The notes beneath the pieces were generated by a model, which saw only the letters and a list, made by a program, of their open reading frames with translations, was not told the DNA's origin and ran no database searches. From Lachnoclostridium sp. UBA7097 (GTDB lineage Bacteria; Bacillota; Clostridia; Lachnospirales; Lachnospiraceae): DNA of 7,761 bases. Position 1 is the stretch's first letter, and each line of letters opens with the position of its first letter. The DNA lies in assembly GCA_002499945.1 (NCBI GenBank), contig DKYP01000167.1:1-7761 (forward strand). Reading direction: 5' to 3'. Both the position numbers and the translations under genes were made by a program. Positions 1 to 5,490 of the stretch are shown piece after piece.

Positions 1-78
1 CCTTTCATCTAGTTTTCTGTTAAATACATTTAAGCATATATATACACTTTTATCTATATTTTTACTAGCTTAATAATT

Positions 79-85
79 CCTCCTC
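79..85 (-). promoter_or_regulatory. Strong ribosome binding site without an obvious gene
   Basis: The minus strand carries GAGGAGG at 85-79, close to a perfect Shine-Dalgarno sequence. The next 15 nt contain no ATG, GTG or TTG at a usable distance. Later starts (GTG at 32-30 and ATG codons beyond it) open only very short frames before the window ends. Either the gene start was lost or the site serves a minimal leader peptide. The ATG at 8-6 could begin a gene that leaves the window, but it has no Shine-Dalgarno sequence of its own. Confidence 0.4.
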
Positions 86-107
86 AATAAATTCCACTTA
101 TATAACC

Positions 108-119
108 AAGAATATTCTT
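108..119. repeat. 12-bp perfect palindrome in the left leader
   Basis: AAGAATATTCTT is a perfect palindrome. It lies between the putative promoter (169-141) and the gene-less ribosome binding site (85-79), in the expected untranslated leader. It could be an operator half-site or simply AT-rich sequence. Part of it recurs in the leader of the UvrA-like gene. Confidence 0.4.
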
Positions 120-132
120 CATTTAAACTATT
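111..132 (-). repeat. Leader repeat, copy 1 (matches 4571-4595)
   Basis: AATATTCTT (111-119), one base, then ATTTAAACTATT (121-132): 21 bases identical to the leader of the UvrA-like operon apart from the spacer length. It lies immediately downstream of the putative promoter at the left edge, just beyond the operon terminator, so the two copies flank the operon. Confidence 0.55.
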
Positions 133-140
133 GTTGTTAT

Positions 141-169
141 AGTATAGCACCATATACAAAAAAAGTACA
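141..169 (-). promoter_or_regulatory. Possible leftward promoter with extended -10
   Basis: Immediately past the terminator T-run, the minus strand reads TGCTATACT (149-141), an extended -10 element (TG, one base, TATACT). A poor -35 candidate, TGTACT (169-164), lies 17 bp upstream inside the terminator arm. Transcription would start near 134 and run towards the left edge. Activity is inferred from the motif only. Confidence 0.4.
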
Positions 170-200
170 GGCAAATTAAACATTTGTTCTGTACTTTTTT
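159..200 (-). terminator. Rho-independent terminator of the four-gene operon
   Basis: A 12-bp perfect inverted repeat (AAAAAAGTACAG at 159-170, CTGTACTTTTTT at 189-200) encloses an inner 5-bp stem (CAAAT at 172-176, ATTTG at 182-186) with a TAAAC loop. Read on the minus strand, the stem ends in a run of seven T (164-158). It begins 20 nt past the stop codon of the NADAR gene, the last gene of the operon. The T-rich arms also make it potentially bidirectional, although no plus-strand gene runs into it. Confidence 0.9.
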
Positions 201-219
201 ATGTATTATGCTGTCCTTT

Positions 220-714
220 TTATATTGCAGGACCTTTAAGGCTTCTCCTGGCTTCCATCAAGGCAAAACCTAATAAATTCTGCCCCTTCCATTTATTTAT
301 ATCAAACCTGTTTTCATCTTTCATACTAATTCCAATTCCCCAGATTTTATCCATTACAGCACATTCTGCCAGTATATGCCCCTCTGTTTTAAGCAGCATT
401 TCTTTTAATTCCCCGTTCTGCCCAAACTTTTCTAACAGTCCGTTATACACTATAATCTGTCTTGCCCCGTTCCATATAATATCATTATAACCAGAAACTC
501 TTCTTCCCAATGCTTTTATCTTTCCCACATCACTTGTCTTTAATATTTCCCCTGCAATTACAGTATCACCAAATAAAACAGCTTTCTGGTACATCATATA
601 CTGTTCCATTGAAGAAAACCCTGTGCCATCCACAGTGAAACCTGACAGATACCAGTTACTTAAATATCCGTTTATCTCATCTGGATTATGGAAGCAGATT
701 ATTTTATTATCCAT
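220..714 (-). CDS. NADAR family protein (YbiA-like N-glycosidase)
   Basis: The 164-residue protein matches the whole NADAR/YbiA fold and is close to the usual length of about 160. Visible family blocks are YLSNWYLSGF (17-26), the SSMEQYMMYQKA segment with Glu37 (34-45), LFGD (47-50), LGRRV (69-73), the MDKIWGIG block with Asp122 and Trp125 (121-128), and WKGQNLLG (142-149). Members cleave N-glycosidic bonds: some hydrolyse intermediates of riboflavin synthesis, others remove ADP-ribose from guanine in nucleic acid. Which substrate applies here cannot be read from the sequence. A TTG lies one codon upstream (717), but ATG at 714 sits six bases after GGGGG (725-721) and is the better start. The gene is last in the operon, 15 nt after the acetyltransferase gene, and is followed by the terminator. 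The protein is cytoplasmic, with no signal peptide or membrane segment. Confidence 0.9.
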   Translation of the reverse strand: MDNKIICFHNPDEINGYLSNWYLSGFTVDGTGFSSMEQYMMYQKAVLFGDTVIAGEILKTSDVGKIKALGRRVSGYNDIIWNGARQIIVYNGLLEKFGQNGELKEMLLKTEGHILAECAVMDKIWGIGISMKDENRFDINKWKGQNLLGFALMEARRSLKGPAI

Positions 715-729
715 CAATATCCCCCTGCT

Positions 730-1149
730 TTAAATCTTTTTAACCATAAACATTTCCATTGGCTGGCTATATCCTGGAATATCTATTACAAGCCCGCCTG
801 CATCTTTATAACCAAGTTTCCGGTAAAAATGCTGCGCTTCTTCATCCACTTGTGTTGAAACCATTACCATTCCATGGCCCTTAGCTTTCATATCCCTTTC
901 CCAATATAAGGCCAGCTCCCTTCCACAGCCTGTTTTTTGTACACTATGTTCTATAAAAAGCATTGTGCAGAAAGGAATACTGTCCCAGAAAAGATTATAT
1001 CTAAGAATCCCTTTAGGAACTCCATTTTCTGACAATACATATCCCATATGCCTTTCTGTCTTTTCTGTAAACCCGTCTTCTGGAAGATGCTTGTCAAGGC
1101 TGTACCAGAATTTCCGGTCCTTTTCACTTACATATCTTATTTCCCTCAC
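730..1149 (-). CDS. GNAT family N-acetyltransferase
   Basis: A 139-residue single-domain GNAT protein, expected to transfer an acetyl group from acetyl-CoA to an amine; the acceptor is unknown. The acetyl-CoA binding motif A is seen as QKTGCG (71-76), matching Q/R-x-x-G-x-G/A after a beta strand (MLFIEHSV, 63-70) and before a helix (RELALYWERDMKAKGHG). Motif B appears as AQHFYRKLGY (105-114), the usual helix-loop ending in the conserved aromatic. The N-terminus (residues 1-60) is the variable acceptor-binding half. The start is GTG at 1149, with GAGGGGG (1160-1154) four bases upstream; the next in-frame Met (residue 35) would remove the first strand. The gap to the upstream hydrolase is 23 nt, so co-transcription is likely. 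It could modify a drug, a small metabolite or a protein N-terminus. Confidence 0.88.
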   Translation of the reverse strand: MREIRYVSEKDRKFWYSLDKHLPEDGFTEKTERHMGYVLSENGVPKGILRYNLFWDSIPFCTMLFIEHSVQKTGCGRELALYWERDMKAKGHGMVMVSTQVDEEAQHFYRKLGYKDAGGLVIDIPGYSQPMEMFMVKKI

Positions 1150-1172
1150 AAAACCCCCTCAATACTTAATAC

Positions 1173-2165
1173 TTAACAGTTTTCAATTATATATTGGAGC
1201 AAATCATCATAACTTTTGCCAGACGCTGTAGGTTTTGCCTGTATTACGCAGACAATTTTTTTATCTGGCAATACTGTAATCCTCTGCCCGCCAAACCCAT
1301 TTGCACTGTATCCGTCCTTGCCAAGCCACCAGAACATGCCATATTCCTGTAACCACTTTGTACCCTGTGCAGTTTCATGCCCAAGTATTTTACTGGCAGG
1401 TGTAGTTATCTGCTCCACAAGTTCTTCTGGTATAACCCTTTTTCCATTGTAAACACCTTTATTTAGCATTAATAGCCCGATTTTTGCCATATCCCTTGCT
1501 GATAAATCTGACTTTGCCTCTTCTGTATCACCATCCATGCCAGAATAATTATTACCAGGGATTGTATAACAAAGCCCGTCTGGTGCGGTAAACCATCTGC
1601 CACTCTGTATGCCCAGCGGTTTATATAAATATTCATTGCAGAAATCATAAGTATTCATGCCTGATGCATTCTGTACCAGCAATGACGCAAGCATTACATC
1701 CCACTCTTTATATACTAATACATTTCCTGGCAAGTCTTTCATATATATATCAGAAATATACCCTGCCGCATTGCCAGAGCGCAGGCATTGTGTAACCATA
1801 GGACAGTGGTAATGCACACCGCCGTTCCAGTATATCCCTGATGTCATTGTAAGAAGATGTTTTATTTTAAGCATCTTGTGGTATGGATGGCGGCTTCCGT
1901 CAAATATATTAATATAATTTGAAACTGGTTCATCAAAGCTTTTAATAAACCCTTTGTCAAGGCATATCCCGGCACATATTGCAATAATACTTTTCCACAC
2001 CGATTTTAAATTATTTCTGCTTTCTTTTGTAAATTTATTATAATACTGTTCCAAAACCAGTCTGCCATCTTTATAAAGAAGCACACTATTTACAAGCCGG
2101 TAATGTTTTTGTAAAATATAACTGTTTAATGAATTTATTAAAGCACTGTTATTATTTATGCTCAA
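1173..2165 (-). CDS. Serine hydrolase, beta-lactamase/PBP-like fold (class C type)
   Basis: The 330-residue protein has the layout of the beta-lactamase-related serine hydrolases (Pfam Beta-lactamase family: class C enzymes, esterases, D-aminopeptidases). The nucleophile motif S-x-x-K is SVWK (Ser55-Lys58), followed by the family's long helix. The block LTMTSGIYWNG (105-115) is the typical 'LLTHTSGI' segment. The third motif appears as GFGGQ (290-294). The second motif, usually Y-x-N, reads YKE (152-154), so the Asn position carries Glu. No signal peptide or membrane segment is seen, so the enzyme is probably cytoplasmic, unlike wall-acting relatives. The start is TTG at 2165, eight bases after GGAGGG (2179-2174); the next ATG (Met98) would delete the catalytic Ser. 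The TTG overlaps the TGA stop of the upstream ATPase gene by four bases (TTGA), implying translational coupling. The substrate is unknown: an ester, amide or beta-lactam is possible. Confidence 0.88.
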   Translation of the reverse strand: MSINNNSALINSLNSYILQKHYRLVNSVLLYKDGRLVLEQYYNKFTKESRNNLKSVWKSIIAICAGICLDKGFIKSFDEPVSNYINIFDGSRHPYHKMLKIKHLLTMTSGIYWNGGVHYHCPMVTQCLRSGNAAGYISDIYMKDLPGNVLVYKEWDVMLASLLVQNASGMNTYDFCNEYLYKPLGIQSGRWFTAPDGLCYTIPGNNYSGMDGDTEEAKSDLSARDMAKIGLLMLNKGVYNGKRVIPEELVEQITTPASKILGHETAQGTKWLQEYGMFWWLGKDGYSANGFGGQRITVLPDKKIVCVIQAKPTASGKSYDDLLQYIIENC

Positions 2166-4546
2166 AAGAGATACCCTCCAATTATTGAATTTTCATTATT
2201 CTTTAATTCTTCCGGCGTACCGGCAGCAATTACATTTCCACCGTCAGAACCTCCGCCTTTCCCAAGTTCAATTATATAGTCACAGTTTGATAATACATAT
2301 GGGTCATGTTCTGTAACAATTACAGAATTTCCTGTATCAACAAGTTCCTGCAATAAATCCATAAGCTTCTGGCTGTCATAGAATGAAAGCCCTGTTGTGG
2401 GTTCATCAAGTATATATAAAATATCCTTAGCATTCCTGCCTTTGCTTAGTTCTTTAGCCAGCTTAATCCTCTGGCTTTCACCACCTGATATTGTAGGGGT
2501 TTTCTGTCCAAGTGTAATATACCCCATCCCGACACGCTGCATGGTTTTTAATATATTACAGATAATCCTGTCTTTATCCTTAAAAAATATGGCAGCTTCA
2601 TCTATTGTCATATCAAGTATATCTTTTATATTCATGCCATCAAGTTCTACTTCCATAACCTCTGGCAGAAAGCCCGCACCGCCACAGGCTTCGCACTTTA
2701 CTTCTATACTGTTCCCCATTCCAATATGATAGTTAATAACGCCCTGTCCATGACATACACGGCAGCCCCCTTCTGAATTAACCGAAAACATCCCGGCAGA
2801 ATATCCATAATCTTTTGCTATTTCTGTTTCCGCAAAAAGCTTGCGTATCCTGTCATAAATCCCTGTATATGTAGCCGGGCATGAGGTTATTGACCTTCCT
2901 ATTGGTTTCTGGTCTATTACAATACATTTTTTAATATTCTGTACACCCCGGAGCCTTGCACTGCATATAATATCCCCTGGATTATATGTTTCATCTGAAA
3001 CACATTTATCCCTCAATGCTTCCTTTAACTTTGGCACAAGGGTATCCGAAACCAGGCTTGACTTCCCGCTTCCAGAAACCCCTGCTATCCCTGCCATTAT
3101 ACCAAGCGGTATGCTTACAGTTATATTTTTCAGGTTATGTATATCTGCGCCCTCTATTACAAGCTTACGGTTTGTAGCCGTTCTTGTACTGCTTCTGGTT
3201 TTAAACCTGTTTTTATCTGCAAGAAATGGTGCGGTTTTTGAGGTACTGCATTTTAAAAATTCCTTATATTCCCCTTCAAAAATCTTTTCACCGCCCCTTA
3301 TCCCTGCACCTGGCCCCATATCAATAATATAGTCAGCATTATTAATAAAATTGGCATCATGTTCAACTGCAATTACTGTATTTCCACGTTCTACAAGATT
3401 TTTAATAATTGAAATTAACTTGCCCTTTTCAAGTTCGTGAAGCCCTATTGTTGGTTCATCAAATACAAAAATAATACTGTTCATCTCCGCAATAATATAA
3501 CTTGCAAGAAACAGCCTTTGTATCTCCCCGCCTGAAAGGGTTGGCACAGACCTTGAAAGAGAAAGATGGTAAAGCCCCACGTCTGCCATGCACCTAAGTT
3601 TTATACAAATTTCCCTGGCAAGAATGTTATTGCTTTTTGCAGCATAGTTTTCCATAAATTGCAGCAAATCACTAATATACATATTTTCAAGTTCTGTTAT
3701 ATTTTTCCCGGATATTGTTGTATACATCCCCTGCACCCCAAGCCCTGTGCCTTTGCATTTTGGACATACAGCCTCTTTGGCATACGCCTGCGTAAAAGCA
3801 AAAAGCTCCTGCCGCCTGGATATTTTTTTCTTATTTTGCAGGCTTTCAAGAGTGCTGCTTTCAGTTGGTGCAAAAAAATTAACTCCTGCAAATTTAGTCT
3901 TTGGCGAGCCATATTTCAATGCAATAAACTGTTCTTCTGTCAAATCCTTTAATTTAGTATCAAGTGACAGGTTAAATGCTTTAAGGTAATCATTAATTTT
4001 ATTATGCCATGTAGAAATTATAGAAAACCTGCCCTCTAAAATATCCCCTATTCCCTGTTCCATATCCCCATATATTTTATCCTCATAGACAATTCTTGTA
4101 TGGCCTTTGCCAATACACCTGGCACACATTCCCTTTGCAGAATTTCTCTGGAACATCTCCATAGACAGCGGCAGACCGTCATCATATAAAGGGTCTTTCT
4201 CCCCATAACTTGCAAAAAGCATTGCAAGCACAGCACTTAATTTCGTACGTGTGCCTACAGTGCTTCTTGGATTTGACTGGCGTATAGTACACTGGCTGGC
4301 TGCCACAGTTGGTGACAGCCCTGTAATTGTATCAAAAGATGGTACACTGTCCATTCCAAATTGTGTATCAGAAAACATAAGATACCTGCGTTTGCCCTCT
4401 TCATATAAAGTATCAAAGGCAAGGCTTGATTTCCCGCTTCCTGAAACACCTGTTATTACAGTAAGTTTTTCTTTTGGAATTGTAACATCTATATTTTTTA
4501 AATTGTGGATATGTGCATTTTTAATTTTTATTTGATTAGTTTTCAT
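2162..4546 (-). CDS. UvrA-like double ABC ATPase lacking the UvrB-binding domain
   Basis: The 794-residue protein carries two ABC ATPase halves in UvrA order. Half 1 has Walker A GVSGSGKS (33-40), CxxC pairs at 141/144 and 261/264, signature LSGGEIQR (337-344), Walker B VFDEPT (361-366) and H-loop VEHD (394-397). Half 2 has Walker A GVSGSGKS (489-496), an intact C-x2-C-x19-C-x2-C zinc module (595, 598, 618, 621), signature ISGGESQR (686-693), Walker B LDEPTTG and H-loop TEHD (745-748). Canonical UvrA has about 940 residues. Here the roughly 120-residue UvrB-binding region and the first CxxC of zinc finger 1 are absent: the segment after NPRSTVGT (92-99) runs almost directly into the CARC motif. 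Such paralogs include DrrC-type drug self-protection ATPases, so a role at DNA or in drug tolerance without UvrB is likely (inference). ATG at 4546 gives the expected N-terminus but has only a weak nearby Shine-Dalgarno; the good one (4570-4564) better serves a short overlapping upstream frame. This is the first gene of the operon. Confidence 0.93.
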   Translation of the reverse strand: MKTNQIKIKNAHIHNLKNIDVTIPKEKLTVITGVSGSGKSSLAFDTLYEEGKRRYLMFSDTQFGMDSVPSFDTITGLSPTVAASQCTIRQSNPRSTVGTRTKLSAVLAMLFASYGEKDPLYDDGLPLSMEMFQRNSAKGMCARCIGKGHTRIVYEDKIYGDMEQGIGDILEGRFSIISTWHNKINDYLKAFNLSLDTKLKDLTEEQFIALKYGSPKTKFAGVNFFAPTESSTLESLQNKKKISRRQELFAFTQAYAKEAVCPKCKGTGLGVQGMYTTISGKNITELENMYISDLLQFMENYAAKSNNILAREICIKLRCMADVGLYHLSLSRSVPTLSGGEIQRLFLASYIIAEMNSIIFVFDEPTIGLHELEKGKLISIIKNLVERGNTVIAVEHDANFINNADYIIDMGPGAGIRGGEKIFEGEYKEFLKCSTSKTAPFLADKNRFKTRSSTRTATNRKLVIEGADIHNLKNITVSIPLGIMAGIAGVSGSGKSSLVSDTLVPKLKEALRDKCVSDETYNPGDIICSARLRGVQNIKKCIVIDQKPIGRSITSCPATYTGIYDRIRKLFAETEIAKDYGYSAGMFSVNSEGGCRVCHGQGVINYHIGMGNSIEVKCEACGGAGFLPEVMEVELDGMNIKDILDMTIDEAAIFFKDKDRIICNILKTMQRVGMGYITLGQKTPTISGGESQRIKLAKELSKGRNAKDILYILDEPTTGLSFYDSQKLMDLLQELVDTGNSVIVTEHDPYVLSNCDYIIELGKGGGSDGGNVIAAGTPEELKNNENSIIGGYLF

Positions 4547-4559
4547 AATTCTTTTTCAT
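4536..4559 (-). CDS. Possible leader peptide MKKNYEN overlapping the UvrA-like start
   Basis: A seven-codon frame (ATG at 4559-4557, TAA at 4538-4536) begins four bases after GAAGGAG (4570-4564), the only good Shine-Dalgarno in the leader. It overlaps the first codons of the UvrA-like gene by 11 nt in another frame. The ATPase start at 4546 lies 17 bases from that Shine-Dalgarno, too far for efficient direct initiation. Termination of the short frame 8-10 nt past the ATPase ATG would allow re-initiation. This matches the general design of leader peptides ahead of resistance genes. Expression is inferred; seven codons can occur by chance. Confidence 0.4.
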   Translation of the reverse strand: MKKNYEN

Positions 4560-4570
4560 AGTTCTCCTTC

Positions 4571-4595
4571 AATATTCTTTTGAATTTAAACTATT
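4571..4595 (-). repeat. Leader repeat, copy 2 (matches 111-132)
   Basis: On the plus strand AATATTCTT (4571-4579) and ATTTAAACTATT (4584-4595) are separated by four bases. The same two blocks occur at 111-119 and 121-132 separated by one base. In both places they sit just downstream of a leftward promoter -10 box, around the likely transcription start. Confidence 0.55.
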
Positions 4596-4621
4596 ATAAA
4601 TTAGAATAACCAATTAATCAA
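4593..4621 (-). promoter_or_regulatory. Near-consensus promoter of the four-gene operon
   Basis: The minus strand has TTGATT (-35, 4621-4616), a 17-bp spacer and a perfect TATAAT (-10, 4598-4593), which is a housekeeping sigma-A type promoter. Transcription should start near 4586, giving a leader of about 40 nt before the ATPase ATG. That leader contains a weak dyad (TTGAA at 4580-4584 with TTCAA at 4568-4572) touching the Shine-Dalgarno sequence. No terminator separates the promoter from the sigma gene upstream, so some read-through is possible. Confidence 0.8.
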
Positions 4622-4642
4622 GCATAATTATTTTGAGTTTCC

Positions 4643-5278
4643 TCATTTTTTACTGTAAATAACTTTTGTTAATGGTCTGGCAGTTGTAAAGTTTCCAATA
4701 AAAAAGCAAGCAATGTAAATGGAGCAACATTGTATAAATATATCCCCCTTTTTTTCCAGTGCTTCACGCTCACCAAGCAGGCGCTTTTTTGCATAATTAA
4801 GCCTGCTTTTAATGGTGTTTTCTGAACAGCCGCATTCAAGTGCAATTTCTGAAATTTTCATTTGCTTGACATAACGCAGAATTACACACACCCTCTGTTC
4901 CTCAGACAGGCACTCTAACATTTCCTGTACAATCCTTTCAGTTTCTTTCTGGTCAAGTGCAAGTTCCAGCTGGTTTTCAACTGATTTATCTTCAAATTCA
5001 AGTTCCTGTATATTTTCATTTTCTGTATTTAAATCTGAAAATAAAAGCGGTTTTTTTTTACGTAGAAAATCCAGTGCTGTATTAGAAGCGATTTTGCCTG
5101 TCCAGGACGCAAAACTCTGGCTACCAGTATATTTAAATGAGGACAGTTTCTGCAATACTTTTATATATGTATCTTGTAAAACGTCCATTGCATCCTGCTC
5201 CTGTTTCAGCATTTTTATTATAATATAATAATTTTTTATGTATCTGTTCATAAAACCAGTTAAAAGCTTATTTATCAT
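4643..5278 (-). CDS. Sigma-70 family (ECF-like) RNA polymerase sigma factor, probably damaged
   Basis: The open frame gives 211 residues from ATG 5278 (a GTG lies just before it). From about residue 17 on it is a recognisable ECF-type sigma factor. Region 2 is present as QEQDAMDVLQDTYIKV (26-41) and FASWTGKIASNTALDFLRKK (56-75). An acidic linker (81-112) is followed by region 4, CLSEEQRVCVILRYV (123-137) with the helix-turn-helix ISEIALECGCSENTIKSRL (142-160). Such proteins direct RNA polymerase to a small regulon. The first ~16 residues do not resemble region 2.1, and no good Shine-Dalgarno precedes ATG 5278; the expected N-terminal sequence lies in another frame upstream (5318-5232). After EKKG (175-178) the frame also departs from the family; skipping one G of the run at 4748-4744 restores a plausible hydrophobic tail. 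It may be a decaying gene whose middle is still open, or it may produce a shortened protein. No anti-sigma gene is adjacent. Confidence 0.75.
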   Translation of the reverse strand: MINKLLTGFMNRYIKNYYIIIKMLKQEQDAMDVLQDTYIKVLQKLSSFKYTGSQSFASWTGKIASNTALDFLRKKKPLLFSDLNTENENIQELEFEDKSVENQLELALDQKETERIVQEMLECLSEEQRVCVILRYVKQMKISEIALECGCSENTIKSRLNYAKKRLLGEREALEKKGDIFIQCCSIYIACFFIGNFTTARPLTKVIYSKK

Positions 5279-5318
5279 CACTCTGGGCGGAAAGAACCAT
5301 TTCCTCTATTTTTTACAT
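5232..5318 (-). pseudogene. Out-of-frame 5' end of the sigma factor gene, with two TAA codons
   Basis: A Shine-Dalgarno GGAG (5329-5326) sits seven bases before ATG 5318, but codon 2 is TAA (5315-5313). Reading on in the same frame gives KIEEMVLSAQSDDK, a second TAA (5270-5268), then AFNWFYEQIHKK. This is the typical region 2.1 start of small sigma factors (acidic, 'AQ.GD..AF..LYE'). At an A6 run (5237-5232) the frame must shift by +1 (or -2) to join NYYIIIKMLKQEQDAMD of the main open frame. The pattern fits a gene with two nonsense codons and one indel. Sequencing or assembly error could explain the homopolymer indel but not easily both stops. Confidence 0.7.
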
Positions 5319-5345
5319 AAATTTTCTCCATTGAATGTATCTTGT

Positions 5346-5351
5346 ATTATA
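5346..5351 (-). promoter_or_regulatory. -10 box (TATAAT) upstream of the sigma gene
   Basis: A perfect TATAAT on the minus strand (5351-5346) lies about 28 bases upstream of ATG 5318. Seventeen bases further upstream the sequence is only AT-rich (ACAAAA, 5374-5369), so there is no recognisable -35. It may be a weak housekeeping promoter or one recognised by another sigma factor. Confidence 0.45.
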
Positions 5352-5403
5352 TTAATAATACTTTTATTTTTTGTTTTATGGCTTCTTACTTACACAATGT
5401 ATT

Positions 5404-5410
5404 CCTCCTC
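5404..5410 (-). promoter_or_regulatory. Strong ribosome binding site without a gene
   Basis: GAGGAGG at 5410-5404 (minus strand) is a near-perfect Shine-Dalgarno. Downstream, the nearest starts give only TTG-TGT-AAG-TAA or GTG-TAA, so nothing longer than three codons can be made at a normal distance. The 10-base string ATTCCTCCTC (plus strand) is identical to the one around the other gene-less site at 76-85. Confidence 0.4.
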
Positions 5411-5490
5411 TTTTATGTGAGTGAAAACTAGTTAAGAACCGACGGTGACAGTATGTTTGAAAAAGCCCTGCGCCAATTCGCTGTTGTATT
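5411..5490. other. Intergenic block, GC-rich against its surroundings
   Basis: Between the CAP-protein stop and the sigma region lies an 80-bp block, with about 48% GC by count over 5431-5480, in strongly AT-rich flanks. It holds two small palindromes, ACCG-A-CGGT (5438-5446) and AACTAGTT (5426-5433), and no open frame. No clear terminator hairpin for the CAP-protein gene is visible. It may be a promoter/operator region or the remnant of a transferred leader; the function is not determined. Confidence 0.35.

Noticed and set aside
3566..3952. Plus-strand open frame of 128 codons inside the UvrA-like gene
   Set aside because: It is antisense to a strongly conserved gene, has an odd Cys/Phe/His-rich composition and no ribosome binding site. 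The same holds for shorter plus-strand frames at 965-1231, 2397-2729, 4251-4535 and 7448-7681.
4634..4645. TGAG-TTTC-CTCA hairpin followed by T-run as a terminator of the sigma gene
   Set aside because: The T-run follows only on the plus strand, where no gene is transcribed, and the stem has four pairs. It does not fit a minus-strand terminator.
5268..5318. Reassignment of TAA to an amino acid to explain the interrupted sigma frame
   Set aside because: The hydrolase, acetyltransferase and NADAR genes here all end in TAA at the expected protein ends, and no other gene contains an internal TAA. Local gene decay is simpler.
5321..5333. Alternative sigma start ATG GAG (5331) reading MEKIYVKNRGNGSFRPE
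   Set aside because: It has no Shine-Dalgarno, ends in TGA after 17 codons, and the peptide does not resemble a sigma N-terminus.
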